Shown here one piece after another: positions 34,472-42,805 of a stretch of DNA of 64,000 bases. The stretch lies in assembly GCF_001281315.1 (NCBI RefSeq), contig NZ_CP012479.1, positions 682,001 through 746,000 of the forward strand, written 5' to 3'. The position numbers and the translations under genes were made by a program. Every line of letters begins with the position of its first letter. Within the stretch, counting starts at the first letter, position 1. The stretch comes from Arthrobacter sp. ERGS1:01 (GTDB lineage Bacteria; Actinomycetota; Actinomycetes; Actinomycetales; Micrococcaceae). Below the pieces are notes generated by a model. The model was not told the DNA's origin. It saw nothing but the letters and a program-made list of their open reading frames with translations, and did no database searches.

Positions 34472-35701
34472 TCAGGTGTCGTTGCCGGGCTGGTTCTTCG
34501 GCACCGTCATGGTGATGAGCATTCCGTGGCCCACGGCGGTGTCAATCAGGAGCCCGTGGTTCTCGCCGTAAACCTGCCGGAGCCGGGAATCGACGTTCCT
34601 CAGGCCCACGTGGTGGCCGTCCCGCTGCCCGGCCAGCACCAGTCGCAGCTGCTCCGGGTCCATGCCCACGCCGTCGTCCTCGATCGTGAGTTCCGTGAAG
34701 GCGCCCCTGTCACGGGCGCCAATCTGGAGCCGGCCGACCCCTTCCTTGGCTTCCAGGCCGTGGCGCACGGCGTTCTCCACGAGTGGTTGGAGGCTCAGGA
34801 ACGGTATGACGGTGTTCAGCACCTCGGGGGCAATCTGGAGGTTGATGCGCAGGCGGTCGCCGAAGCGGGCGCTCTCCAGCAGGAGGTATCTGTCGATGCA
34901 GCGCAATTCCTCGGCCACCGTGGTGAAATCCCCGTGGCGGCGGAAGGAGTACCGGGTGAAATCGGCAAATTCCACTACCAGGTCCCTGGCACGTTGTGGA
35001 TCGGTGTTGATAAAGGACGCTATCGCGTTCAGTGAGTTGTAAATGAAATGGGGGCTGATCTGGGCTCGCAGGGCACGCACCTCGGCCTCCGCCAGCATGG
35101 TCCGCGAGGCCGCCAGCTCGGTCAATTCCAGTTGCGCGGACACCCAGTCGGCAACCTCATTGGTGGCCCGCACCAGCCCGGCGCTGGCCTGCCGGCTGAG
35201 GATGATGACGGATCCGACGGCGCGGGAGTCAACCTTGATGGGGCAAATGACGGCCGTCTTCAGGCCCGCGTCAGCCTCCGTGAGGCCCAACGCCCGGCGC
35301 AGCGAACCGTCCAGGGTGGCCACCTGGGTGCGTCCGTTGCCCATTGCTTGTGCGGCCAGGCTCATGACGGCGGCCGAATCCGGCGACTTGGCGGCCGCCC
35401 CGGCGCCGTCCCAAGCCAGCAGCTGCACCTCATCGGTCATGGCGAAAACTGCACAGTTCAGCAGTGACCGGAACTGCTTGCTGGCCTTTACCGCCCCGGC
35501 GGCATTGAGGCCGCTGCGCAGATGCGTCCCGGCCGCGGTTGCCGAATGCAGGGCCCGGAAGGTGGCGCGCTCGGCGTCCGTGCCCAATTCCCGGTGCGGG
35601 CGGGCCACCCGCAGCCCAATGACCGCGAACACCACGGCAACAACAACGGCGGCGGCCAGCAGGAGAATCAGCGCGGTATCACCGGCTTCGTGAGCGGACA
35701 T
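34472..35701 (-). CDS. LytS/YehU-type sensor histidine kinase
   Basis: About 409 residues, starting M-S-A-H-E-A-G-D-T-A at ATG 35699-35701; upstream codons look non-coding. A single N-terminal membrane helix (L-I-L-L-L-A-A-A-V-V-V-A-V-V-F) is followed by a GAF-like sensor region and the His_kinase domain with Q-I-S-P-H-F-I-Y-N-S-L-N-A-I (phospho-His) and L-Q-P-L-V-E-N-A-V-R-H-G-L. The simple one-helix input differs from the multi-helix 5TM-LytS class. It is the first gene of the kinase-regulator-DUF485-symporter unit. Confidence 0.92.
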   Translation of the reverse strand: MSAHEAGDTALILLLAAAVVVAVVFAVIGLRVARPHRELGTDAERATFRALHSATAAGTHLRSGLNAAGAVKASKQFRSLLNCAVFAMTDEVQLLAWDGAGAAAKSPDSAAVMSLAAQAMGNGRTQVATLDGSLRRALGLTEADAGLKTAVICPIKVDSRAVGSVIILSRQASAGLVRATNEVADWVSAQLELTELAASRTMLAEAEVRALRAQISPHFIYNSLNAIASFINTDPQRARDLVVEFADFTRYSFRRHGDFTTVAEELRCIDRYLLLESARFGDRLRINLQIAPEVLNTVIPFLSLQPLVENAVRHGLEAKEGVGRLQIGARDRGAFTELTIEDDGVGMDPEQLRLVLAGQRDGHHVGLRNVDSRLRQVYGENHGLLIDTAVGHGMLITMTVPKNQPGNDT

Positions 35702-35792
35702 GGGATCAACCCTAGCGGGCAGGCCGGGAGCTGGAACACAACGTCCCGCCTGCCCGGAGTTGCTTGCGGGCAGGCGGGCCGGGGCCGAACGG

Positions 35793-36551
35793 TCAGTGGT
35801 GGTGGCCCGAGTTTTCCAGTTGGACCAGGTTTCCCGGCAGCCCGGGAGCCCCACCGCCGCCGCCATGACCCGAGTGGGGCACCGCGAGCTCGCCGGCACT
35901 GGAGGCGGCCATGCCCGCGGACGCCACCGCGGCAACAAAGATCGACGCGGCGAAAAGCACGCCGATCAGGGCCGCCGCAGACGGTTCGCGCCGCGGAGCC
36001 GCGGGTGAACTGCCGCGCTGTGTACGTAAACGTTGTGCACTGGTGCGTTGCCAGCCAAGAACCGCAATGACTGACAATTCAAGAACAATCAATGAGGCAA
36101 GCGTGAGATCAAAGGTCCGGGTATCCGCCGGGAACCGCCATACGCCCTCAAGCAGCGCCGCCAACTGCACCGCCACGGCGACCGCGAAGGTCCGCACCAC
36201 CATCCGGGGACGCGGCACGCGGCCGGCACGGAAGGAAACCACGGCATACGCCAGGGCGGCAACTGCAAAAAGGGCCACGGCAATGCCGCCCGCCCAGGGC
36301 CAGCCCTCCCAGTTCCAACGTTGGGGCGTATGCAGATGCGGCCCCTGCGCCAGTCCCGGGATCAGGCTGGACGCCGCGGCGCTGCCAAGGGCGGCAATGC
36401 CCACCAACGCCAGGCTGACGTAAAGCGACGAAAGCACGTAACCGTTTCCCGGTGCGACGGGGGAGCCGTTCGCTCGTGTTCCCGTCGAAACCTTACGGGC
36501 AGTGCCCCGCCCGGTCAGGGGCGGGGCGCCTGGGTGATGGGCGACCGTCAC
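35793..36551 (-). CDS. Membrane protein with His/Gly-rich C-terminus, unknown function
   Basis: A 252-residue protein with about four membrane segments (for example L-Y-V-S-L-A-L-V-G-I-A-A-L-G and A-A-L-I-G-V-L-F-A-A-S-I-F-V-A-A-V). The ending is notable: after the last helix comes H-S-G-H-G-G-G-G-G-A-P and finally H-H-H, a possible metal-binding extracellular tail. I do not recognise the family. It sits between the LytS kinase gene and the DUF4383 gene, all on the minus strand; the DUF4383 stop is two bases from its start region. Confidence 0.7.
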   Translation of the reverse strand: MTVAHHPGAPPLTGRGTARKVSTGTRANGSPVAPGNGYVLSSLYVSLALVGIAALGSAAASSLIPGLAQGPHLHTPQRWNWEGWPWAGGIAVALFAVAALAYAVVSFRAGRVPRPRMVVRTFAVAVAVQLAALLEGVWRFPADTRTFDLTLASLIVLELSVIAVLGWQRTSAQRLRTQRGSSPAAPRREPSAAALIGVLFAASIFVAAVASAGMAASSAGELAVPHSGHGGGGGAPGLPGNLVQLENSGHHH

Positions 36552-36553
36552 GG

Positions 36554-36961
36554 TTAAGCCACTACCCGTGCGGCGGCCGTGCGGTCCTGGGACATGCCCA
36601 CTGCCAGCAGCACCAGCGCGCTGCCAAGGTGCAGGACGTTGTCGGCGCCGTTGAGGGCGATGATGTTCAGGGACGTTCCGGGCAGGAACAGTCCCACGAT
36701 GCCGACCAGCAGGTAGACCGAACCCACGGTGGAGTTGGTGGCCTTGGCGGCGGGAACCGAGCGAAGGCCCGCGGCCAACAGTGCCGCACCGATGAGCAGG
36801 TGGATGACGTTGTGGAGCGGGTTCACTTCGAAGACGATCAGGTTCCGGCCTTCGGTGGCGAAGAAGCCCACCCCGCTCGTAACGAAGAAGCCGACGAGGC
36901 CGACCAGCAGGTAGACGGCGCCGAAGATGGTGGCGAGCATTTTATTCGGTGATGTGCGCAT
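36554..36961 (-). CDS. DUF4383 membrane protein
   Basis: About 135 residues in four helices with the DUF4383 pattern: A-T-I-F-G-A-V-Y-L-L-V-G-L-V-G-F-F, N-P-L-H-N-V-I-H-L-L-I-G and a second module D-N-V-L-H-L-G-S-A-L. The AAGGA ribosome site abuts an ATG at 36970 and is nine bases from the ATG at 36961, so the latter is preferred. Function is unknown; the family is widespread in actinobacteria and often stress-linked. Confidence 0.88.
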   Translation of the reverse strand: MRTSPNKMLATIFGAVYLLVGLVGFFVTSGVGFFATEGRNLIVFEVNPLHNVIHLLIGAALLAAGLRSVPAAKATNSTVGSVYLLVGIVGLFLPGTSLNIIALNGADNVLHLGSALVLLAVGMSQDRTAAARVVA

Positions 36962-37079
36962 GATGAACATTCCTTTTCCCTGGGGCGGAAATTCCCCTCC
37001 GCCCAGTCCTAAAAGGGTCCAAGAGGAACCCATACCAGGCATTCGGAGGCGAAAGGAAAGCGGATTGGACAGCGCGGAA

Positions 37080-37550
37080 CTATTTCTTCACGGCCCGTTC
37101 CAGGAGGGGCGTGAGCCGGAACGGGACCAGTTCGTTCATGGCCAGCGACGTCTCGGTGCGCTCGACGCCGTCGCACGCCAGGATGGTGCCGTTGATGCGG
37201 AACAAATCCTCCGCACCCGTGGAGACCACCCGCACCAGCAGGTCCGCCCGGCCGCTGAGCCCGTGGGCCTCCACCACCTCGGGGATCGCCGCCAGCGACG
37301 ACGCCAGGGCGCCAAGTTTTTGTTGCTGCACGTGGACGGAAATGAAGGCCGTCAGGGGGTAGCCCAGGGCCGCCGGGCTCACCCTGTGGTCAAAGTTCAA
37401 GAACGCCGCCCGCTTTTCCAGCGATGCCATCCTGGCCTGCACCGTGTTGCGGGACAAACCCAGCTCCGCGGCCATGGCCACGACAGTTTGCCGGGGGTCC
37501 TCCACCATGGCTAGAAGGATGCGGGCGTCGGTGGCGTCAAAAGTAGGCAT
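37080..37550 (-). CDS. Lrp/AsnC family regulator, likely controls bkd genes
   Basis: A 156-residue regulator starting M-P-T-F-D-A-T-D-A-R-I. The N-terminal helix-turn-helix reads V-A-M-A-A-E-L-G-L-S-R-N-T-V-Q-A-R-M and the C-terminal RAM domain, which binds amino acids, contains V-E-A-H-G-L-S-G-R-A-D-L-L-V-R-V. It is transcribed away from the branched-chain keto-acid dehydrogenase operon with about 240 bp between starts. Lrp-type proteins often regulate bkd operons in response to branched-chain amino acids, so this is the expected regulator. Confidence 0.92.
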   Translation of the reverse strand: MPTFDATDARILLAMVEDPRQTVVAMAAELGLSRNTVQARMASLEKRAAFLNFDHRVSPAALGYPLTAFISVHVQQQKLGALASSLAAIPEVVEAHGLSGRADLLVRVVSTGAEDLFRINGTILACDGVERTETSLAMNELVPFRLTPLLERAVKK

Positions 37551-37789
37551 AATGCGCAGAATAGCACGGTGGCGGGGAGCAAAATAGGGCATGGTGCTCA
37601 ATTCTTGGCGGGGTTATTGCACCGTCTGCATGCCGTGAGTAGGGTCACAGTTAGGGGTTGCAACGACGCCACCCTGCCGCGCGCGAACAATCTTCGCACT
37701 CGGCTTGCGGGCCGGCGGCCACACCATGCCACCGCCCAAGGAACTGCGGGACTGGCGCCCGCGGCACTATGCAAGGAGGCGAAAAGATC

Positions 37790-38929
37790 GTGCTGGATCC
37801 AGCAACGAACTCCGGGGACTCACCGCAACCCGGCATCCACCAACTCATTGCCGCCGACGGCACGGCCGTCACCGACGCACTGCTGGCCCCCCTGGTGGCC
37901 GACGTCGACGACGCACAACTCCTGGACCTTTATTCGGACATGGTGGTGATCCGGCGCATCGATTTCGAGGCCACCGCCCTCCAACGCCAGGGCCAGCTGG
38001 CCCTCTGGCCGCCCATGCTCGGCCAGGAGGCGGCGCAGATCGGCTCCGTCCGGGCGCTCGAAAAGGACGACTTCATCTTCCCCACCTACCGCGAAAACGG
38101 GGTTGCGTACTGCCGCGGCGCCAAACTGGCCGGGATCATGAGCACCTGGCGCGGCAGCGCCAACACCGGCTGGGACCCGTACGAATTCAACATGGCCACC
38201 CCGCAAATCATTATCGGCGCCCAAACCCTGCACGCCGCCGGCTACGCCATGGGCCTGACCATGGACGGCAAGGAATCCCTGGCCATCGCCTACCTCGGCG
38301 ACGGCGCCACGAGCCAGGGCGACGTCCACGAATCCATGGTCTTCGCCGCCAGTTTCCAGGCCCCCGTGATCTTCTTTTGCCAAAACAACCACTGGGCCAT
38401 CTCCGAACCCGTGAGGCTGCAATCCCACGTGCCGCTCGCCGGCCGGGCCGCCGGCTACGGCATCCCCGGCCTGCGCGTCGACGGCAACGACGTCCTGGCC
38501 GTGCTGGCCGCCACCCGGTGGGCCGCAGCCCGTGCACGCAGCGGCGCCGGCCCCAGCTTCATCGAGGCCGTCACCTACCGCATGGGCCCGCACACCACGG
38601 CCGATGACCCCACGCGCTACCGCGGCGTCACCGAGTTGGAGGAATGGGCAGCCAAAGACCCCATCGCCCGGGTGCGCGCATTCCTGCTTGGCCGCGGCGC
38701 GCTCGACGACGCCGGCGAAGCGGCCGTTGCGGCCCGCGCCGACGCCGTGGCCGCCGAGCTGCGCGAGGGCACCATCAACATGCCCGATCCCGACCCCATG
38801 ACGGTCTTCGACAACGTCTACACCTCCGAACACTCCATCCTCGACCGGCAACGCGAGCACTACGCCCGCTACCTTGCCGGCTTCGCAGGAGCCTCCGACA
38901 CCGCCACCCTGGAAGGAAACCGGTCATGA
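37790..38929 (+). CDS. bkdA: Branched-chain 2-keto-acid dehydrogenase E1 alpha
   Basis: Thiamine-diphosphate subunit of about 379 residues for oxidative decarboxylation of 2-keto acids from Val, Ile and Leu. GTG 37790 is chosen because AAGGAGG stands ten bases upstream. The ThDP motif is complete: G-D-G-A-T-S-Q-G-D-V followed about 28 residues later by Q-N-N-H-W. The phosphorylation-loop region Y-R-M-G-P-H-T-T-A-D-D-P-T-R-Y matches BCKDH/PDH alpha chains. The paired E1-beta, E2 and nearby leucine genes favour the branched-chain assignment over pyruvate. Stop overlaps the next start. Confidence 0.92.
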   Translation: MLDPATNSGDSPQPGIHQLIAADGTAVTDALLAPLVADVDDAQLLDLYSDMVVIRRIDFEATALQRQGQLALWPPMLGQEAAQIGSVRALEKDDFIFPTYRENGVAYCRGAKLAGIMSTWRGSANTGWDPYEFNMATPQIIIGAQTLHAAGYAMGLTMDGKESLAIAYLGDGATSQGDVHESMVFAASFQAPVIFFCQNNHWAISEPVRLQSHVPLAGRAAGYGIPGLRVDGNDVLAVLAATRWAAARARSGAGPSFIEAVTYRMGPHTTADDPTRYRGVTELEEWAAKDPIARVRAFLLGRGALDDAGEAAVAARADAVAAELREGTINMPDPDPMTVFDNVYTSEHSILDRQREHYARYLAGFAGASDTATLEGNRS

Positions 38930-39936
38930 GCACGCTGACACTGACACAGGCCATCAACGCCGGACTCCGCAAGGCCATGGAGGCAGACCCCAAGGTGGTG
39001 CTCCTGGGCGAGGACATCGGCACCCTCGGCGGCGTCTTCCGGGTCACCGACGGGCTGAAAAAGGACTTCGGCGCGCACCGGGTCATCGACACCCCGCTGG
39101 CCGAATCCGCCATCATCGGCACCGCCGTCGGGCTTGCCTACCGCGGCTACCGGCCCGTGTGCGAGATCCAGTTCGACGGCTTCATCTACCCGGGCTTCGA
39201 CCAAATCGTCTCCCAGGTCGCCAAACTCCACATGCGCACGCACGGCCAGGTGCGCATGCCGCTGACCATCCGCGTGCCCTTCGGCGGCGGCATCGGCTCG
39301 CCCGAACACCACTCCGAATCGCCCGAAGCCTACTTTGTGCACACCTCCGGCCTGCGCGTCATCAGTGCCTCCAACCCGCAGGACGCCTTCACCATGCTGC
39401 GCCAGGCCATCGCGAGCGATGACCCCGTGCTGTTCTTTGAACCCAAGCGCCGCTACCACAGCAAGGGCGAGGTGGACCTCGACGCCGAGCTGTCCCTGGC
39501 GCCGGCCATGGGCGCCGCCCGCGTGGTCGCCGCCGGCACCGACGCCACCCTGGTCAGCTACGGGCCCCTCGTCGCCACGGCCCTGGACGCTGCACGGGCC
39601 GCGGCCGACGACGGCATCAGCCTTGAAGTGATCGACCTTCGTTCGCTCTCGCCCATCGACTACGGCACCCTCGAAGAATCCGTGCGCCGCACCGGCCGGC
39701 TGATCATCACCCACGAAGCCTCCGAAACCCTCGGGCTCGGTGCGGAAATCGCCGCCGCCATGACCGAACGCTGCTTCAATTACCTCGAAGCCGCCCCCGT
39801 CCGGGTCACCGGATTCGACATCCCCTACCCGCCGTCCAAGCTTGAAAAGCACCACCTGCCCGACCTCGACCGCATACTCGACGGCGTGGACCGCGCCCTC
39901 GGCCGCCCCAACTCCCTCACCGGGCTGGAAGGATGA
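38926..39936 (+). CDS. bkdB: Branched-chain 2-keto-acid dehydrogenase E1 beta
   Basis: A 336-residue transketolase-like beta subunit that completes the E1 active site with the alpha chain. Motifs: L-G-E-D-I-G-T-L-G-G-V-F-R-V-T-D-G-L, D-T-P-L-A-E-S-A-I-I-G and E-I-Q-F-D-G-F-I-Y-P, and the C-terminal D-L-R-S-L-S-P-I-D. Coupled by ATGA overlaps both to bkdA upstream and to the damaged bkdC downstream. Confidence 0.94.
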   Translation: MSTLTLTQAINAGLRKAMEADPKVVLLGEDIGTLGGVFRVTDGLKKDFGAHRVIDTPLAESAIIGTAVGLAYRGYRPVCEIQFDGFIYPGFDQIVSQVAKLHMRTHGQVRMPLTIRVPFGGGIGSPEHHSESPEAYFVHTSGLRVISASNPQDAFTMLRQAIASDDPVLFFEPKRRYHSKGEVDLDAELSLAPAMGAARVVAAGTDATLVSYGPLVATALDAARAAADDGISLEVIDLRSLSPIDYGTLEESVRRTGRLIITHEASETLGLGAEIAAAMTERCFNYLEAAPVRVTGFDIPYPPSKLEKHHLPDLDRILDGVDRALGRPNSLTGLEG

Positions 39937-41421
39937 CCACCATGATCGCCGAATTCAAGCTGCCGGACCTGGGCGAAGGCCTCACCGAATCCGAGATCGT
40001 CAGCTGGCATGTGGCCGTCGGCGACACCGTCACCCTCAACCAGGTTCTCGGCGAAGTCGAGACCGCCAAGGCCGTCGTCGAACTCCCCTCGCCCTACGCC
40101 GGCATCGTCACTGCAATCGCACACGAGCCCGGCACCATCGTCGAAGTGGGCGAAGTCATCATCGCCTTCGACCTGGCGGAGGAGCCATCCTCAGGCGGGG
40201 TGCCGGCTGAGGCCGGCTCCGGCCGCGATGGGGGTCCCGCCCGTCCCAGCCACACCCCAACCTCGCAAGCTCGGCAGGGGACCCCGGTGGCCGGGGCCCC
40301 ATCGCGGGTGCCCGAAGCCACTCCCAGCCCCCCATCGCGGCCTACGCCGGCGATCAGCCGGCAACGGCCGCTGGCTCCGCCGCGCCGAAGCGGGTGCCCA
40401 CGCTTGTCGGGTATGGGGCGGAACCTGAAACTGGGAAACGGCCGGTGCGGCGGAAGCGGGTGTTCGCTTCCACGACCACAACCACGGTGCCGGTGCAGGC
40501 TCCGACGGTGCAGGCGGACCGGCCGCGGTCCACGCCTCCCGTGCGGAAGCTCGCCCGGGATTTGGGGTTGACCTCACGGATCTGGCGGGTCGGGGGAGCG
40601 GGGGCTCATCGTGCGCGAGGATGTCCTTGCTTTTGCCGGGGGTGCCGCCGGGAACGGTGCACAGGCCGGCGTTGGCGCGGTGGCGGGTGCGGCGTCGTCC
40701 GCGGCAGTCCCGGCGGACAGTGCCCGGGAAGTGCGCACGCCCATCAAGGGGGTCCGGAAGTTCACGGCCGCCGCCATGGTGCAAAGCGCCTTCACGGCCC
40801 CGCACGTCACCGAATTCCTGACCGTGGATGTCACCGAGGGGATGGAATTCCTGGCCAGGCTGCGCCAGTCGCGCGAATACGCGGACGTGAAACTGACCCC
40901 GCTGACCCTCGCGGCGAAGGCGGTGTGCATCGGGATTGGCCGCCAGCCTTCGCTGAATTCACGCTGGGACGGGGACAACAACGAGATCGTCACGATGAAC
41001 TACGTCAACCTTGGCATTGCCGCCGCCACGCCGCGCGGGCTCATCGTGCCCAATATCAAGGACGCCCAGGGGCTTGGCCTGCAGGGGCTGGCCACCGCGC
41101 TCGGGGAGCTGTCCGCGACGGCCCGGTCCGGAAAGACGCAGCCCGCCGACCTGGCCGGGGGCACGTTCTCCATCACCAACATCGGCGTCTTCGGAATTGA
41201 CGCCGGAACGCCGATCCTGAACCCGGGCGAGGCCGGCATCCTGGCCCTCGGGCGGTGCGCAACACCCCTGGGAATACCGGGGCACGATTGCCCTGCGCCA
41301 GGTCATGACGCTGAGCCTTTCCTTTGACCACCGCCTGGTCGACGGCGAACAAGGGTCCCGCTTTTTGGCCGATGTGGGCGCCGTGATGGCCGATCCTGCC
41401 ATGGCCCTGGCGCTGTCCTAA
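39933..41421 (+). pseudogene. bkdC: Branched-chain keto-acid dehydrogenase E2, multiply frameshifted
   Basis: Dihydrolipoamide acyltransferase in five frame segments. The lipoyl domain is intact (L-P-D-L-G-E-G-L-T-E-S-E-I and the lipoyl Lys in E-T-A-K-A-V-V). Five -1 shifts follow, near 40328-40333 (C6), 40564-40567 (G4), 40587-40589, 40250s-type run at 41250-41252 (GGG) and 41265-41268 (C4). Adding one base at each gives a continuous protein through the E3/E1-binding domain (R-K-L-A-R-D-L-G-V-D-L) and the catalytic core with D-H-R-L-V-D-G, ending at TAA 41419-41421. No internal stop or motif loss remains after correction. Either a recent pseudogene or an error-prone stretch of sequence. A palindromic repeat sits in the linker. 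No E3 gene is nearby. Confidence 0.88.
40223..40307. repeat. REP-like element with terminal inverted repeats inside the bkdC linker
   Basis: An 85-bp segment begins CCGCGATGGGGGTCCCG and ends CGGGGCCCCATCGCGG, imperfect inverted repeats of about 16 bp. Inside lies CTCGCAAGCTCGGCAGGGGACCC, resembling CTCGTAAGCTCGCAGAGGGACCC at about 59860-59882 in the GNAT-fadH spacer. A third CCCATCGCGG follows at 40331. It lies in the flexible region between lipoyl and binding domains. Confidence 0.6.
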
Positions 41422-41539
41422 AGTGCGTCCGTACTGCAACGTAGGGTGCTCTGGTAACGCTGTTGGAGCGGACGTATATTTGAAGTGACCCCCACTTTGG
41501 GAGCCAACTGAAGGGAAACCTTTTAGGAGGTTGGTATCA

Positions 41540-41908
41540 ATGAAGAAGTGGAATCGCTGGCAGGATTATGTCGCCGTGATCGCCGGTCTTTATGCCGCGC
41601 TATCAACGATGTGGACGACCCACACCACGGGTTCCTTGGTCATGATGATTGGGGCCGGCGCGCTGCTGGTTGTGGCGGGCGTGTGGAACCTCATGAGCCC
41701 CGGGACACCGGTTGGGGAATGGGTTCAGATGGTCCTCGGGGCCCTGCTGTTCATCTCGCCCTGGGTGGCCGGATACACCGGACACATGGGCGCGGCCTGG
41801 ACGTCCTGGATCGCAGGCGCCGTGGCGGTGATCGCGGCCGTCCTGGCCGTGCAGCCAAGCATGCACCAGCACACGGTTGGCCATGACAAGGGTGTGCCCG
41901 CACACTAA
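41540..41908 (+). CDS. SPW repeat membrane protein
   Basis: A 122-residue protein with four helices. ATG 41540 follows a perfect AGGAGG by nine bases. SPW-family features are W-Q-D-Y-V-A-V-I-A-G-L-Y-A-A-L-S and I-S-P-W-V-A-G-Y in the second half, with a first-half counterpart M-S-P-G-T-P. The His-containing hydrophilic tail (M-H-Q-H-T-V-G-H-D) is short. Function unknown; SPW proteins are common in actinobacteria and proteobacteria. It stands alone ahead of a terminator. Confidence 0.88.
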   Translation: MKKWNRWQDYVAVIAGLYAALSTMWTTHTTGSLVMMIGAGALLVVAGVWNLMSPGTPVGEWVQMVLGALLFISPWVAGYTGHMGAAWTSWIAGAVAVIAAVLAVQPSMHQHTVGHDKGVPAH

Positions 41909-41938
41909 AAAGTCCGGCACCGTGCGCTCGCGGAATCC

Positions 41939-41980
41939 AGTGCACAGTTGAGATTGCACCGTTAAGATTGCACAGTTGAG
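41939..41980. repeat. Three 14-bp tandem units leading into a terminator
   Basis: AGTGCACAGTTGAG, ATTGCACCGTTAAG and ATTGCACAGTTGAG lie head to tail at 41939-41980. The last eight bases of the third unit are also the left foot of the terminator stem, so the repeats may have grown by copying from it. Confidence 0.75.
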
Positions 41981-42014
41981 GCGGCTCCCCGGTGGGAGCC
42001 GCCTCAACTGTTTT
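41973..42014. terminator. Strong terminator between convergent SPW and TetR genes
   Basis: A 17-bp perfect stem (41973-41989 with 41994-42010), loop CGGT, then TTTT. Confidence 0.92.
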
Positions 42015-42062
42015 CCGGCTTCTTGTCTGCCCCTGGAATGCCCCGTGGGCCCCGGGCCGGGG

Positions 42063-42665
42063 TCAGGCGCCCGCTACTGCGGCCCACGCCATGGACTCCA
42101 GGGCCGGCCGGGCCACGGCGGTACCCAGCCTGCGCCCCTGCAGGTGCATGCTGTGCGGGGTGGAGTTGATCAGGCCAAAGACGGCGTGGGCCTGGAAGCG
42201 GCGCAGTGCCGCATCCTTGCCGGGGTTCAGCCGGCCCAAAACCTCAACCCACAGCTCCACGTAGCCGCGCTGCAGGGAACGGACCTTGCCGCGGTCCTCA
42301 GTGTTGAGCGAATCCAGGTCACGGTCCTGGACCCGGATGACGTCCGGTGCGGCCAGGGCAAAGTCAACGTGGAAGGCGATCAGCTCCCGCAAGGTGGCGG
42401 CGTCGTCGTGCCCGGCGGCCAGAACCGCGCGGCCACCGGTGAGCAGGTCCTCGCTGACACCCACCAGCAGGGCCCCCAGCAATGCCTGCTTGCCGCTGAA
42501 ATGCCGGTAGACGGCCGGGCCGCTGACTCCTGCGGCCGCGCCCAATTCCTCGATCGAGACCCCGTTGAAGCCGCGTTGGGCAAAGAGGGTCGCGGCGGCA
42601 TCGAGCAGCACCGTGCGGCGGTTGGCCTTGGCCCGGGTTCGCGTTGTGGCGGTCGGATCGCTCAT
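42063..42665 (-). CDS. TetR family regulator of the leucine catabolic genes
   Basis: A 200-residue TetR protein: R-T-V-L-L-D-A-A-A-T-L-F-A-Q-R-G-F-N-G-V-S-I-E-E-L-G-A-A-A-G-V-S-G-P-A-V-Y-R-H-F is the DNA-binding domain. It is divergent from the acyl-CoA carboxylase operon with 140 bp between starts and a palindrome at 42718-42733. Position makes it the probable repressor of accD1-accA1 and following genes, perhaps released by an acyl-CoA intermediate. Confidence 0.92.
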   Translation of the reverse strand: MSDPTATTRTRAKANRRTVLLDAAATLFAQRGFNGVSIEELGAAAGVSGPAVYRHFSGKQALLGALLVGVSEDLLTGGRAVLAAGHDDAATLRELIAFHVDFALAAPDVIRVQDRDLDSLNTEDRGKVRSLQRGYVELWVEVLGRLNPGKDAALRRFQAHAVFGLINSTPHSMHLQGRRLGTAVARPALESMAWAAVAGA

Positions 42666-42717
42666 GGCATCCCTTAGTGCTAGACATCACAGTGTTCACG
42701 GTCTAACCTGAAACTCA

Positions 42718-42733
42718 GTTAGTGACTATTAAC
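42718..42733. promoter_or_regulatory. Candidate operator in the TetR-accD1 spacer
   Basis: GTTAGTGACTATTAAC is an imperfect 16-bp palindrome with GTTA/TAAC ends and a TAGT-G-ACTA core. It sits between the divergent starts, where a TetR operator is expected. Confidence 0.5.
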
Positions 42734-42805
42734 TTAGCATGCGAATTCGGTGCAGATAAGGCCCCCGGTGCGGGGCCTTGCGGCCGGGAATGGACGGATC
42801 GGCCT

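Noticed and set aside
41939..41980. Tandem 14-bp units as a CRISPR remnant
   Set aside because: The units have no spacers between them, are too short, and no cas genes are in the window.
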